NCBI GenBank assembly: GCA_016197205.1
Contig: JACPWG010000107.1
Location: 57,366 to 121,365 of the forward strand
DNA: 64,000 nucleotides
Reading direction: 5' to 3'
Source of the DNA: Planctomycetota bacterium
Lineage (GTDB): Bacteria; Planctomycetota; MHYJ01; WSZJ01; JACPWG01
Shown here: positions 14,626 to 22,906 of the stretch, piece by piece
Numbering within the stretch: position 1 is the first letter of the stretch
Layout of the letters: each line of letters begins with the position of its first letter
Made by a program: the position numbers and the translations under genes
The notes under the pieces: generated by a model
What the model saw: the letters and a program-made list of their open reading frames with translations, nothing else
The model's database searches: none
Told to the model about the DNA's origin: nothing

Positions 14626-16515
14626 ATGGCACTGAAGGATCGGATCCAGTGTGGGTTGTGCCGTCACTGGTTCAAGTCACTGGGGGGCCATCTGCGCGTG
14701 CACGAGGTCACGACCGCGCAGTACAAACGACGCTTCGGAGTCCGGAAGGTAGTTTCCGAACAGTTGCGCGCGCTGGGCGGGCTCATCCTGGTTCGGCGTG
14801 GATGGGGGAAGTCGGTCTGGCCCGAGCGGCGGATCCAGGACACGATCCGAAGAATCGCCCGACGGGGCGATTCGCTGCTGGGCGAGGCGATCTGTCGGCG
14901 AAATGCAAGCCTCTACGACGCGGCCGAACGTCAGTACGGAACCTGGTCACGGGCGGTCCGCGAAGCCGGCCTGGACTACGCGCAGATGCGAGCGAGCGCG
15001 CTCCGGGGGCGTCGATCCGCCGCCAAGAACCGGGTTTGTGCGGGGATCCGTGCGCGACAACAGGCAGGAGAGCCGTTGGACGCCAAGACGGTCGAACGAA
15101 CGGACAGAAGGCTCTATCATGGCGCCACCATTTACCATGGCAATTGGGGAAGTGCCCTTCGCGCCGCCGGTCTCGACCCGGACGCGGTTCGCCTGAAACC
15201 GACGGCGCCTATCTGGTCTCGCGAAAAGATCCTCGCCGAGATCGCGCGATGGAACACGGCCGAGCGACCGGTGAGTCCCTCGCTTATCCTCCGGAAGAAC
15301 CCGGCCCTGTACGCGATCACGAAGGTCTACTTCGGAAACTGGAGGAAGGCCCTGGCTGCGCTGGGACTCGACTACCTCAAGCACTTCGAATGGGCCCGCA
15401 ATCGATGGACGCCGGAACGGGTGACTGCGGAGATCCGATCGGAACACAGGGCCGGGCGCTCGCTGGATCGAGCGGCGGTTTGTCGACGGTACTACGGTCT
15501 CTTCTCTGCCGCCAATCGAGTCAGCGGTGGCTGGCGCGCGGCGCTGGCGGCCGCGGGTCTCAACCCTGACGAGCACATGCGCCTCCGGCCCCGTTCACGG
15601 GACCAGATCCTTACCGCGATCCGAGACAGGGTCCGTCGGGGCGCAACGCTGGCAACCAACGCCACCGCCGCGGAAGACGCCGGCCTGGTCAGGGCCGGTG
15701 CGAAATACTTCGGAGCCTGGCGTGCAGCGATCCGGGCCGCCGGGTTCACCTATCCAGATGTGAGGAAGAAGGCCGACGCGTGGACCCGAGACCGGGTGGT
15801 CCAAGCCATCCGCCGGGACAACGCCGCCGGGCGTTCGTTGCGGCCACAAGAGGTGAAGCGGCGAGCAAAGCCCCTTTTCAATGCGGCGTACAGGTGGTTT
15901 TCCGGGGGGTGGCGCGCCGCTCTCCTCGCCGCGGGTATTGATCCCGAGCGCCTCATGAAACGCGTCTGGAGCCGGGAAAGAGTCAGCGCGGCGATCCGGC
16001 GACGAGTGCAGCTCGGCAAGTCCCTCGGATACGACGCGGTGCAGGCCGAGGACTCGGGTCTCGTCACGACGGCCGCGCGCCTGTTCGGCTCCTGGCGGGA
16101 GGCGGTCAGGACTTCCGGCTACACGGTTCCGACCCCGGCCCGGAACCGGACCCGCTCCTGGACGCGGGATTCCGTCGTCCAGGCCATCCTGGTTGAGGAG
16201 CGGGCCGGCCGATCCCTTCGACTCACGGACATCGCAGCGAGAAGGCCGGACCTGCGCAACGCCGTCCACCGCTGCTTTCCGGGGGGCTGGCGAGCGGCGC
16301 TGGCGGCCGCGGGCCTCGACCCAGCGGCCATCCTCGGAAGGTCCTGGACCCGGGATCGATTCGCCGCCGCCCTCCGTACGCGCATGAGGGAGGGAGAATC
16401 CATCAAGCGCGAAGTTGTCCTCAGAGAAGACTCCGGGTTGATCTGGGCTGCCAAGCGCATTGCGAGGACCTGGCGGGAGGCCCTTCGCACGGTCGGAATC
16501 GAGCCGGAGGAGTAG
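14626..16515 (+). CDS. Ros/MucR-like zinc finger plus nine homing-endonuclease-associated repeats
   Basis: This is a 629-residue basic protein. Residues 9-38 form a Ros/MucR-like zinc finger: CGLCRHWFKSLGGHLRVHEV then TTAQYKRRFG (C-x2-C, two His). From about residue 63 it is built of nine repeats of about 62 residues. Each opens with W(S/T)RDR-helix and ends YFGxWRxALxAAGLDP; this matches the homing endonuclease-associated repeat (HNH_repeat, Pfam PF18780). No HNH, LAGLIDADG or GIY-YIG catalytic motif is present. Both parts are DNA-binding types, so a long modular DNA-binding protein is likely. The ATG at 14626 has TTGGAGG upstream. Base composition is visibly less GC-rich than neighbours, suggesting transfer. 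Confidence 0.85.
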   Translation: MALKDRIQCGLCRHWFKSLGGHLRVHEVTTAQYKRRFGVRKVVSEQLRALGGLILVRRGWGKSVWPERRIQDTIRRIARRGDSLLGEAICRRNASLYDAAERQYGTWSRAVREAGLDYAQMRASALRGRRSAAKNRVCAGIRARQQAGEPLDAKTVERTDRRLYHGATIYHGNWGSALRAAGLDPDAVRLKPTAPIWSREKILAEIARWNTAERPVSPSLILRKNPALYAITKVYFGNWRKALAALGLDYLKHFEWARNRWTPERVTAEIRSEHRAGRSLDRAAVCRRYYGLFSAANRVSGGWRAALAAAGLNPDEHMRLRPRSRDQILTAIRDRVRRGATLATNATAAEDAGLVRAGAKYFGAWRAAIRAAGFTYPDVRKKADAWTRDRVVQAIRRDNAAGRSLRPQEVKRRAKPLFNAAYRWFSGGWRAALLAAGIDPERLMKRVWSRERVSAAIRRRVQLGKSLGYDAVQAEDSGLVTTAARLFGSWREAVRTSGYTVPTPARNRTRSWTRDSVVQAILVEERAGRSLRLTDIAARRPDLRNAVHRCFPGGWRAALAAAGLDPAAILGRSWTRDRFAAALRTRMREGESIKREVVLREDSGLIWAAKRIARTWREALRTVGIEPEE

Positions 16516-16746
16516 TTGCGACCGCTTACGGCGCTGAGACGGATGTGGGCCGTGGCATCATGAGTACTCTTTCGAAGCGTCCAGAATCGTCTGCGGACAT
16601 GCGACGCCGTTGGCCCTGAGGAGGGAGGTGGCATCTGGGAACTCGGCACCGACAGCGCGAGTCATGCCCGGACCCGATGCCGTGCGAGGCAGCGCGTCAC
16701 GAGATAGTTGATCCTTAAGACACGACCCCTTCTCCGCAATTCCCCG

Positions 16747-18954
16747 TTAGTCCGCCGCCGACGGCTTTGGTACCACCTGTGAGTGCCGGCATTTGGAGCA
16801 CTTCCTCGTCTCGCCGACGTCCATGCGTGCCACGCGCTGGATAACCCCGCACTTTGCGCACGGAAAGTGAACGATCAGTTGCAGGCGTTTGGCCGGAAGC
16901 TTCGCCGGGGGCTCGATGGGCCGTATCGGTTTCGCCGTGGTCAACAGCGTCGTCAGGCGGGGCACAGCTTGGCTTCCTGGGCCATCACGACCATGCGCTA
17001 CTCCTCTCTCCGCATTCACCGGCTCGTTCAGCCACGCCCCCAGGTCCTTCCCCCTCACCCACTCCATCCCGAGGTAGTACGGCGGTTTCTCTAAGTAGAC
17101 CTCGTGCAGCCGCACGATGTTCGGGTGTTCGCCAATTCCCTCCCGAATAAGCCGGAAGAGTGCCAGCTCGTGCTTCAGCGACCGCACCCGCTCGCGGTGG
17201 AAGCAAAACTTGAAGACCCGCTTTTCCTTCGTCCACCGGTGCGCTGCCCGCCACACTTCGCCGAAGCCCCCCTCCCCCAGGCGTTCCTCCAGCACCCACT
17301 CGGTGCCTGGGACCTTCACCGCAGGCGCAGGCCGCCACCCCGGCTCCTCCGACCCGGCACGCACTGGGCGAGCCTTGGCCAATGCACCGGGGGCGCGAAG
17401 CACCCCCGCCTCCTCCTCCCCCACCTCGCAAACCTCGATAGGGTCTTCCACGCCCTTCAACTCGTACGGACCGTGCGACAGCCAGGCGAGCGCGCCGATG
17501 CCCTCCACCTCACGCCCCTTGAGTGCTCGACGCGCGGCGTCGAACACGGCGCGCGTGCACAGCACTTGTCCGCCCTGGCCAAGGGACATCACCCGGGCAG
17601 CCGCGTCCACCTCGCGGCCGAGCAGGTCCTCGCGCTTCCCCGCCCCAGGCGCATCGTCCAGGATAACCTCGCCCAGGTGGATGCCGATCCGCATCGACAG
17701 CGCCGCGGCCGCGAACTCGCGCCGCATTGCGGCCTGGACGCGGAGGGCAAAGCCGACGGCGTCCGAGGGACGCACGAAAGCGCAGAAGAAGGAGTCGCCC
17801 GCGGTCGAGATCTCGCGGCCGTCCGGCACCTGCGACAAGAGCTCGCGGACGCGCTTCGAGTGCGCGAGCAGGAGAGCCACACCTTCGCGGTCTCCCTTCT
17901 CCTCTTTCAGACGGGTGGAGCCGACCAGGTCCGTGAAGAGCAGCGTGACGAGCGAAGTCCGATTGTGGCGACCGAATTCTCCCGCTGTGGCGGCCAGCTC
18001 ACCGAGCAGCCATTGGTCCAGCTCCTCGGCGAGGTCGCACGCCGAAGGGTAGCGCCGGGTCGGATCCTTCTCCAGGCAACGGAGGCAAATCGTCTCGAGC
18101 GCCGCCGGGACGAGGCGTTGCGGCGCCGCGGCCTCGGGTCGCTCGGCGTTCGACGCAGTGGCTTCCGCCTGTGCCTCGGCTTCCGGCGCCACGGGCGCCG
18201 GGCGCGAAGGCGGCCGGACAGCCTCCGATGAACACACGGCGGCCAGGATTTGAAAGTTGTTGTTGCCAGGGTAGGGTCTGCGCCCCGCGAGGGCCTCGTA
18301 CAGCACGACGCCGAGGCTCCAGACGTCGCTCGGAGGTCCGACCTTGCGTTCGAAGGCCCCCCAGCGCTCGGGCGCCATATAGGCGGGCGTACCTGGGAAC
18401 TGCCCCGACTTTGTCAAGGCAGTATCCGACTTGGCAGCGACGAACTTCACAAGGCCGAAGTCCGCCAAATACGCCCGACCCGTGGGGTCAACCAGGATGT
18501 TCGAAGGCTTGACATCGCGGTGGAGGAGTCCCGCCTCGTCCGCAGCGTGCAGCGCCAGTGCCGCGTCGCGCAGCACCTCGACCACATGCGCGAGCGGCAG
18601 AAGCTTCATCGCGCGGTTTAGACCTTCCCCTTCGATGAGGTCCATCGTGAAGTAGGCCACGCCCTCCGAGGTTCCGACATCATGGACGGCGACGATGTTC
18701 GGGTGGCGGAGTCGGGCGGCAGCGCGCGCCTCGGAGAGAAAGCGCTCGACGACATCGGGCGAAGCGCCGCCGGGACCTGCGAGTAGGGTCTTCAGTGCGA
18801 TGGTGCGATCAAGGGTCGGGTCGTGGGCCTTGTAGACGATTCCCTGCCCCCCGCGCCCAAGCTCTTCGAGGATGCGGTAGCGGCCCAGGCTACGCAGCTT
18901 GCTCTCGGCTTCCGGCGTGGGCGGCTCCGATGGTATAGCCGGACCCTTCGCCAT
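16747..18954 (-). CDS. Ser/Thr kinase - class III cyclase - kinase N-lobe - zinc-ribbon fusion
   Basis: This 735-residue protein begins with a complete Hanks-type kinase: GRGGQGIVYKA (about 33), HRDVKPSN (about 147), DFG and APE. A class III nucleotide cyclase domain follows near 335-500 (LLFTDLVGSTRLKEE, ISTAGDSFFCAF, RIGIHLGEV). A second kinase N-lobe starts near 560 (LGEGGFGEVWRAA) and continues to GMEWVRGKDLG, but HRD and DFG are missing. The C-terminus is a zinc ribbon (CAKC...CSKC, about 696-720). The Lys usual in the cyclase substrate site appears replaced (ISTAGDS). It starts two bases after the zinc-ribbon gene upstream, so the two are co-translated. Possible sensor integrating phosphorylation and cyclic nucleotides. 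Confidence 0.9.
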   Translation of the reverse strand: MAKGPAIPSEPPTPEAESKLRSLGRYRILEELGRGGQGIVYKAHDPTLDRTIALKTLLAGPGGASPDVVERFLSEARAAARLRHPNIVAVHDVGTSEGVAYFTMDLIEGEGLNRAMKLLPLAHVVEVLRDAALALHAADEAGLLHRDVKPSNILVDPTGRAYLADFGLVKFVAAKSDTALTKSGQFPGTPAYMAPERWGAFERKVGPPSDVWSLGVVLYEALAGRRPYPGNNNFQILAAVCSSEAVRPPSRPAPVAPEAEAQAEATASNAERPEAAAPQRLVPAALETICLRCLEKDPTRRYPSACDLAEELDQWLLGELAATAGEFGRHNRTSLVTLLFTDLVGSTRLKEEKGDREGVALLLAHSKRVRELLSQVPDGREISTAGDSFFCAFVRPSDAVGFALRVQAAMRREFAAAALSMRIGIHLGEVILDDAPGAGKREDLLGREVDAAARVMSLGQGGQVLCTRAVFDAARRALKGREVEGIGALAWLSHGPYELKGVEDPIEVCEVGEEEAGVLRAPGALAKARPVRAGSEEPGWRPAPAVKVPGTEWVLEERLGEGGFGEVWRAAHRWTKEKRVFKFCFHRERVRSLKHELALFRLIREGIGEHPNIVRLHEVYLEKPPYYLGMEWVRGKDLGAWLNEPVNAERGVAHGRDGPGSQAVPRLTTLLTTAKPIRPIEPPAKLPAKRLQLIVHFPCAKCGVIQRVARMDVGETRKCSKCRHSQVVPKPSAAD

Positions 18955-18956
18955 CG

Positions 18957-19265
18957 CTACTGCGATTGGCTCGCAGATCGTTCGGGCAGGCCGGGGCGGG
19001 GCGGGGCGACCACAGTCGGCGCAAGTTCCGCATCGGGAGGACTGTCAGCGCCCGGTGTCGGCGCGGAGACGGCCTCGCCCAGGGGAGGGCGGGGCGAGGC
19101 AGCGAAGTCCTCGCCGTCGGCCTCGGGGAACTCCAAGCCGCCCATCGTGGTGCCGCAGATCGGACAATGGCCCTTTTCCAATCCGCCGCCCGGTGGCTGC
19201 TGAATCGCCCGGCCGCAGGTTGGGCAGTGATGAGCATCGCGGGGAGGTGCCATCCGCCACCACAT
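18957..19265 (-). CDS. Small zinc-ribbon protein upstream of the kinase-cyclase
   Basis: A protein of about 102 residues with two CxxC knuckles, CPTCGRAI and CPICGTTMGG, followed by an acidic and Pro-rich tail. A start at ATG 19253 (MAPPRDAHHCPTC) is also possible. Its stop lies two bases before the kinase ATG. N-terminal double-zinc ribbons often sit inside kinases of this kind (compare 24795-28814), so this may be a split-off module that works with the kinase. Confidence 0.6.
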   Translation of the reverse strand: MWWRMAPPRDAHHCPTCGRAIQQPPGGGLEKGHCPICGTTMGGLEFPEADGEDFAASPRPPLGEAVSAPTPGADSPPDAELAPTVVAPPRPGLPERSASQSQ

Positions 19266-19380
19266 TTCTCGATTCGAAGGTCGCCTCGTCGCGGGAATTC
19301 CCCATACACTCGCAGCGAACTCTGCGCGATGCCCCCATCGGGCGCCGTCGTGTCCGAGGCCTGGGATGCCTCGTGGTCCC

Positions 19381-19614
19381 CTACGCCGCTTGGAAAGGAA
19401 TGACCTCGGCCGGAATCGGGCGGCCTCCCACGTGGGGCTCATGCACGAGCGTGCGCAGGCGCTCCGCGGTTTCCCGACTGAAGGTGGCCGCCTCGCATCG
19501 GTCACAAACCTCGGCAGGGATCCCCTCCACCACCAGCACCCTCCCCTCGACCGAGAAAAGGCGCGTGACGGTCTGATAGCGAAAGGTCGCATTCCCACAG
19601 GTGTCACAGGTCAT
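19381..19614 (-). CDS. YgiT/MqsA-type zinc-finger antitoxin
   Basis: This 77-residue protein has the YgiT pattern: CDTCGNATF, a strand region VEGRVLVVEGIPAEVC, then CDRCEAATFSRETAERL. MqsA-like proteins bind a paired toxin through this zinc domain; longer versions add a C-terminal helix-turn-helix, absent here. The ATG overlaps the stop of the DUF4258 gene by four bases (ATGA). The pair is a compact toxin-antitoxin-like unit. Confidence 0.8.
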   Translation of the reverse strand: MTCDTCGNATFRYQTVTRLFSVEGRVLVVEGIPAEVCDRCEAATFSRETAERLRTLVHEPHVGGRPIPAEVIPFQAA

Positions 19615-19928
19615 GACTGTCCTTTGCGTGTGCGAGCGTCCACCCAGTGTCCGGGATCGGGAAAATACACGGTGATGATTTTCACTTTGGGGTTCTCTTG
19701 ACGGGAGACTTGAATGTGCAGCGCGACCCGTTCCGCAGTGAAGCCCAGAAGGAGACAACTCGGCGAGTACTTGTCCGTCGGATAGTCCTCGAGGAGCTCC
19801 GCATCCGCGCCGGCCGCGCGGATCATGGATTCCGAAATGTTACGCTCCACGACCCGGGCAAGCGCGTGTTCGGAAAGACGGTACTGGCCGGCCGCCAAAC
19901 GCTGTCGGAGCTCGTCCAAACTCAGCAA
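19611..19928 (-). CDS. DUF4258 protein, probable toxin of the YgiT pair
   Basis: A 105-residue protein with the DUF4258 pattern: RLSEHALARVVERNISESMI near residues 17-36 and a C-terminal sheet VALHIQVSRQ, KVKIITVYFPDP. DUF4258 proteins adopt a RelE/MqsR-like fold and are commonly encoded beside YgiT-type antitoxins; ribonuclease activity here is inferred, not shown. The TTG start at 19928 is supported by GAGGAG eight bases upstream and a promoter at 19963-19991. Toxin first, antitoxin second, as in mqsRA. Confidence 0.78.
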   Translation of the reverse strand: MLSLDELRQRLAAGQYRLSEHALARVVERNISESMIRAAGADAELLEDYPTDKYSPSCLLLGFTAERVALHIQVSRQENPKVKIITVYFPDPGHWVDARTRKGQS

Positions 19929-19962
19929 GCGCCGACTCCTCTACGCAGGGTGTTCCGGCACG

Positions 19963-19991
19963 ATTGTAGCCCCGCCCGCCGTCTTGCGCAA
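19963..19991 (-). promoter_or_regulatory. Promoter of the DUF4258/YgiT pair
   Basis: Minus-strand TTGCGC and TACAAT are separated by 17 bases, about 35 bases before the TTG start at 19928. Confidence 0.65.
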
Positions 19992-20023
19992 GAGGGACCA
20001 AGGACCTGTAGAGATCGCGCAGT

Positions 20024-22537
20024 CTACCCCCCGCCCACCGCTCGCTTCATCGCCCCCGCGCCGGCCGCCGCCTTCCCCCGCACGGCCTTCGGCGGATCGG
20101 TCGCGAGGCCCGAACGCAGCGACCGCAGCGCCGAGTCCAGCACCCCGCGCTCCATCGAGTTGCCGCACCCCTCGTGGAGCTTCTTCAGCTCCGCGCACGC
20201 AGACGGATCCCCGGCCAGGACCAGCGTCCGCACGGCCGTGACCCGCACGAGCTGCGAATCACCGCGCGCCGCCTCCAGCAGCGCGAGCGTCGCGCCCGGC
20301 TCCCCGCGGCCCGCCGCGCCGATCGCACGCACCGCCGCCGCGCGCACGCGATCCGGAAAAGCCGCCGCCAGATATTTGCGCGCCGCGGTCCACGTGCCCG
20401 CCAGCTCCACCGTCGCCGACACGCCCGCACCGCGCAGCACCTCGCCCCACGAGTCGGTCGCCAGCGCGCGCTCGATGTGCGCGCGCGCACGAGCGTCCCG
20501 CGTCTTCCCGAGCGCACGCACCGCTTCCGCCGCCACCATGTAACTCGGGTCCCGTTCCGCCAGCCGCGCAAACGTCGCGACGAGCGAGGCGTCGCGGTAC
20601 TCGCCGAGCGCCTCCACGACCGCGCGCCGCGCCTTCGGTTCCGTCACGCCCAAGTTCCGCACAAGCACGGCCCGCGCCGCGGGCGTTCGCATCCGACCCA
20701 GCCCGCGCGCAAGCTCCGCCCGCACGCCCCAGAACTTTTCGCGCGCGAAGGCCCGACCGAGCAGTTCGGCGGCCTCGTCCGTCCCCCAGTCGGCGACCGC
20801 GCCCGCCGCCGCCAGTCGGCCCGCGACGTCCCGGTCTCCGAGAAGCTGGTTCCGCCACAGCGCGCGCGGCTTCAGCCAGTCCACCTTTACGAGCGGCAGC
20901 TCGTAGTCCGGGTCCAGGAGCGCCTGTCGCGGCTCGCTCGGCAAGCGGTACTTGAAGACATGCTCCGCGTCCTTCAGCTCCTCACGAAAGTCTTGCGTCC
21001 CGTCCCTCGTCACGAATCGCACGCCGATCGGGAACTGGTACGCGCTCTTGCCATTCCCGCCGATGGCCCCCTTCTGCGTGACGTGAAGAGTCGCCTCCTT
21101 CGCCTTCGCGTCCCAGGCGAGCGTCGCGCGCAGCTCCGGGTGCCCGGCGCGGAAGAGCCATTCCTCGAAGTACCGGTCGAGGTTCCGGCCGGTGGCGGTG
21201 CGGAAGGCCTCGATGAGGTCCCGGGTCTCCACCGAGCCGTGACCGTGCCGCTCCAGGTAGTGGCGGATCGCCTTGCGCCACGCCGACTCCCCGACCAGAC
21301 GCCGCAGGAAGTGCAGCACGCACGCGCCGCGCTGGTAGAGATGGCAATCAAAAAGCTGGAAGGACTCGCGCCACTGGCGGGTCACGGTCGGACGCGCGTA
21401 CTTGCGGTCGTGCTCGTCGAAGTAGTCGGACGCGTACCTCCACAGCTCGTAGCGCGCCTCGTCCTCCCCCTTGTCCTCCTCCGCGAAGAGGACCTCGAAG
21501 TAGGTCGCGAAGGACTCGTTCAGCCACGCGTGCGACCACTCGCGGCAGGTCACGAGGTCGCCGAACCACTGGTGCGCCAACTCGTGCGCGACGAGGCCGT
21601 CGAAGTCGACGTCGAGCGCGGCGCGCGCGTCGAGGAGGGCGACGTCGGTCTGCGTCGTCGCCGAGGTGTTCTCCATGCCGCCGAGGAAGTCCGCCGCCGC
21701 GATCTGGGCGTACTTTTCGTAGGGGTAGCGCACGCCCGTGTACTCGGAGAAAAATCGGACGGCGGGCGGGGTCTTCCCGAAGCCGCGGCGCACCTCGTCC
21801 TCGCGCCCTTCCTCGCAGTAATAGAGGATGGGAATGCCGTCCCACTCCTCGCGCACCTCGCCGAACCGGCCGACCGTGAGCGTCACGAGGTAGAGAGAGT
21901 GGGGGCGGTCCATGCGCCAGTGGAAGGTCCGCTTGCCGCGACCGGCCGCGGGTCGTTCGGCGACGAGGACACCGTTCGAGACCGCGCGGAAACCCTCGGG
22001 GACCGTCGCGAGCACCTCGGTGGTCGCCTTCTCGGCGGGCACATCGTGGCAGGGGAACCAGCACCGCGCGTCGTCGGTCTGGCCTTGGGTCCAGACCTGG
22101 GGCCCGCGGGGCCGGGGGCCGCCGGGCGCGCCGGCGCGAGCGCGGACCGCGGGGGCGAAGTGGAGGCCGCCTTTGGGGTCGGTGAGACGGTAGTCGACGA
22201 CGAGATCGAGGCGCGTGCCCGCGGGCCGTTGCTTGCCGAGGGAGACGGTCAAGCGCTTCCCGTCGTGCCGATGCGGGAGGGTGCGGCCGTCGGAGCGGAC
22301 GCGGAGGATCTTCATGGCGACCGCGTCGAAGGCAAGTTGACGAACGTCGTCGACAAGGGTGACGAGCGAGGTTGTCGCACGGCAGGCCGCGGTGCGCCGC
22401 TCAAGGTCGAGGTCCAGCTCGAGGCGCACGTGCTCGGTGCGGAAGGGCGTATCCGGGAGGAATTGCGAACGGGTGTCGCCCGGCATGAAGGGCAGCGAAG
22501 AGCCGTACCCGCGGCACTGCGCGAACCAGTCGGACAT
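20024..22537 (-). CDS. M1-family aminopeptidase with C-terminal HEAT-like repeats
   Basis: This 837-residue metalloaminopeptidase has all M1 signatures: GGMENTS (GAMEN variant, about 286), HELAHQWFGD (zinc ligands, about 314) and WLNESFATYFE with the third ligand Glu. It removes N-terminal residues from peptides. Residues after about 545 are helical Ala/Arg-rich HEAT-like repeats (AVADWGTDEAAELLGRAFA, ARAVLVRNLG, RAVVEALGEYR). No signal peptide is obvious, so the enzyme may be cytoplasmic. The ATG at 22537 has GAGGTG upstream; MPGDTRSQF at residue 18 is an alternative start. It is a single gene. Confidence 0.95.
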   Translation of the reverse strand: MSDWFAQCRGYGSSLPFMPGDTRSQFLPDTPFRTEHVRLELDLDLERRTAACRATTSLVTLVDDVRQLAFDAVAMKILRVRSDGRTLPHRHDGKRLTVSLGKQRPAGTRLDLVVDYRLTDPKGGLHFAPAVRARAGAPGGPRPRGPQVWTQGQTDDARCWFPCHDVPAEKATTEVLATVPEGFRAVSNGVLVAERPAAGRGKRTFHWRMDRPHSLYLVTLTVGRFGEVREEWDGIPILYYCEEGREDEVRRGFGKTPPAVRFFSEYTGVRYPYEKYAQIAAADFLGGMENTSATTQTDVALLDARAALDVDFDGLVAHELAHQWFGDLVTCREWSHAWLNESFATYFEVLFAEEDKGEDEARYELWRYASDYFDEHDRKYARPTVTRQWRESFQLFDCHLYQRGACVLHFLRRLVGESAWRKAIRHYLERHGHGSVETRDLIEAFRTATGRNLDRYFEEWLFRAGHPELRATLAWDAKAKEATLHVTQKGAIGGNGKSAYQFPIGVRFVTRDGTQDFREELKDAEHVFKYRLPSEPRQALLDPDYELPLVKVDWLKPRALWRNQLLGDRDVAGRLAAAGAVADWGTDEAAELLGRAFAREKFWGVRAELARGLGRMRTPAARAVLVRNLGVTEPKARRAVVEALGEYRDASLVATFARLAERDPSYMVAAEAVRALGKTRDARARAHIERALATDSWGEVLRGAGVSATVELAGTWTAARKYLAAAFPDRVRAAAVRAIGAAGRGEPGATLALLEAARGDSQLVRVTAVRTLVLAGDPSACAELKKLHEGCGNSMERGVLDSALRSLRSGLATDPPKAVRGKAAAGAGAMKRAVGGG

Positions 22538-22906
22538 GCGTCACCTCGTGCTAGAGTGCCGGGGGATCGGGAGATGGCCGCGAAAGCGCGCAGCGAACCG
22601 CTCCTCCCGATTGCTGAATTCTGATTGCTGATTCTACGGCGCCGACGGAACCTGAAGAGAGGCGCCAGGCCGCATCCGGCCGCAGGAGTTGCCCTTCAAC
22701 CATCCGACGATTCTGGCTTCGATCCGACGCGCGAACCGAGTGGCCCGTCGACGAAATCCAGACACGCATCCTAGGGGCGCGGGCCGCCCTCCTTCGCTCG
22801 CTCGGCGCGAGCTACGGAGCGCAGGCCGGCCCGCGCGAACGGCCACAAGCGCTACGACTTGCCGTAATCCACCTGACGACCGTGTCCGAAATTCATCAAC
22901 GGGCGA
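22538..22906. other. Intergenic spacer with an inverted repeat
   Basis: Between two minus-strand genes. Positions 22777-22786 (GCGCGGGCCG) and 22827-22836 are perfect inverted repeats around a G/C-rich core like that of the elements at 51291 and 63861. Near 22610 is a short GATTGCTGA repeat. No gene is seen. Confidence 0.45.

Noticed and set aside
18957..19607. Longer frame (216 codons) for the small zinc-ribbon protein
   Set aside because: The added N-terminal part is antisense-like, Arg/Pro-rich and overlaps the YgiT gene; conserved sequence begins near 19265.
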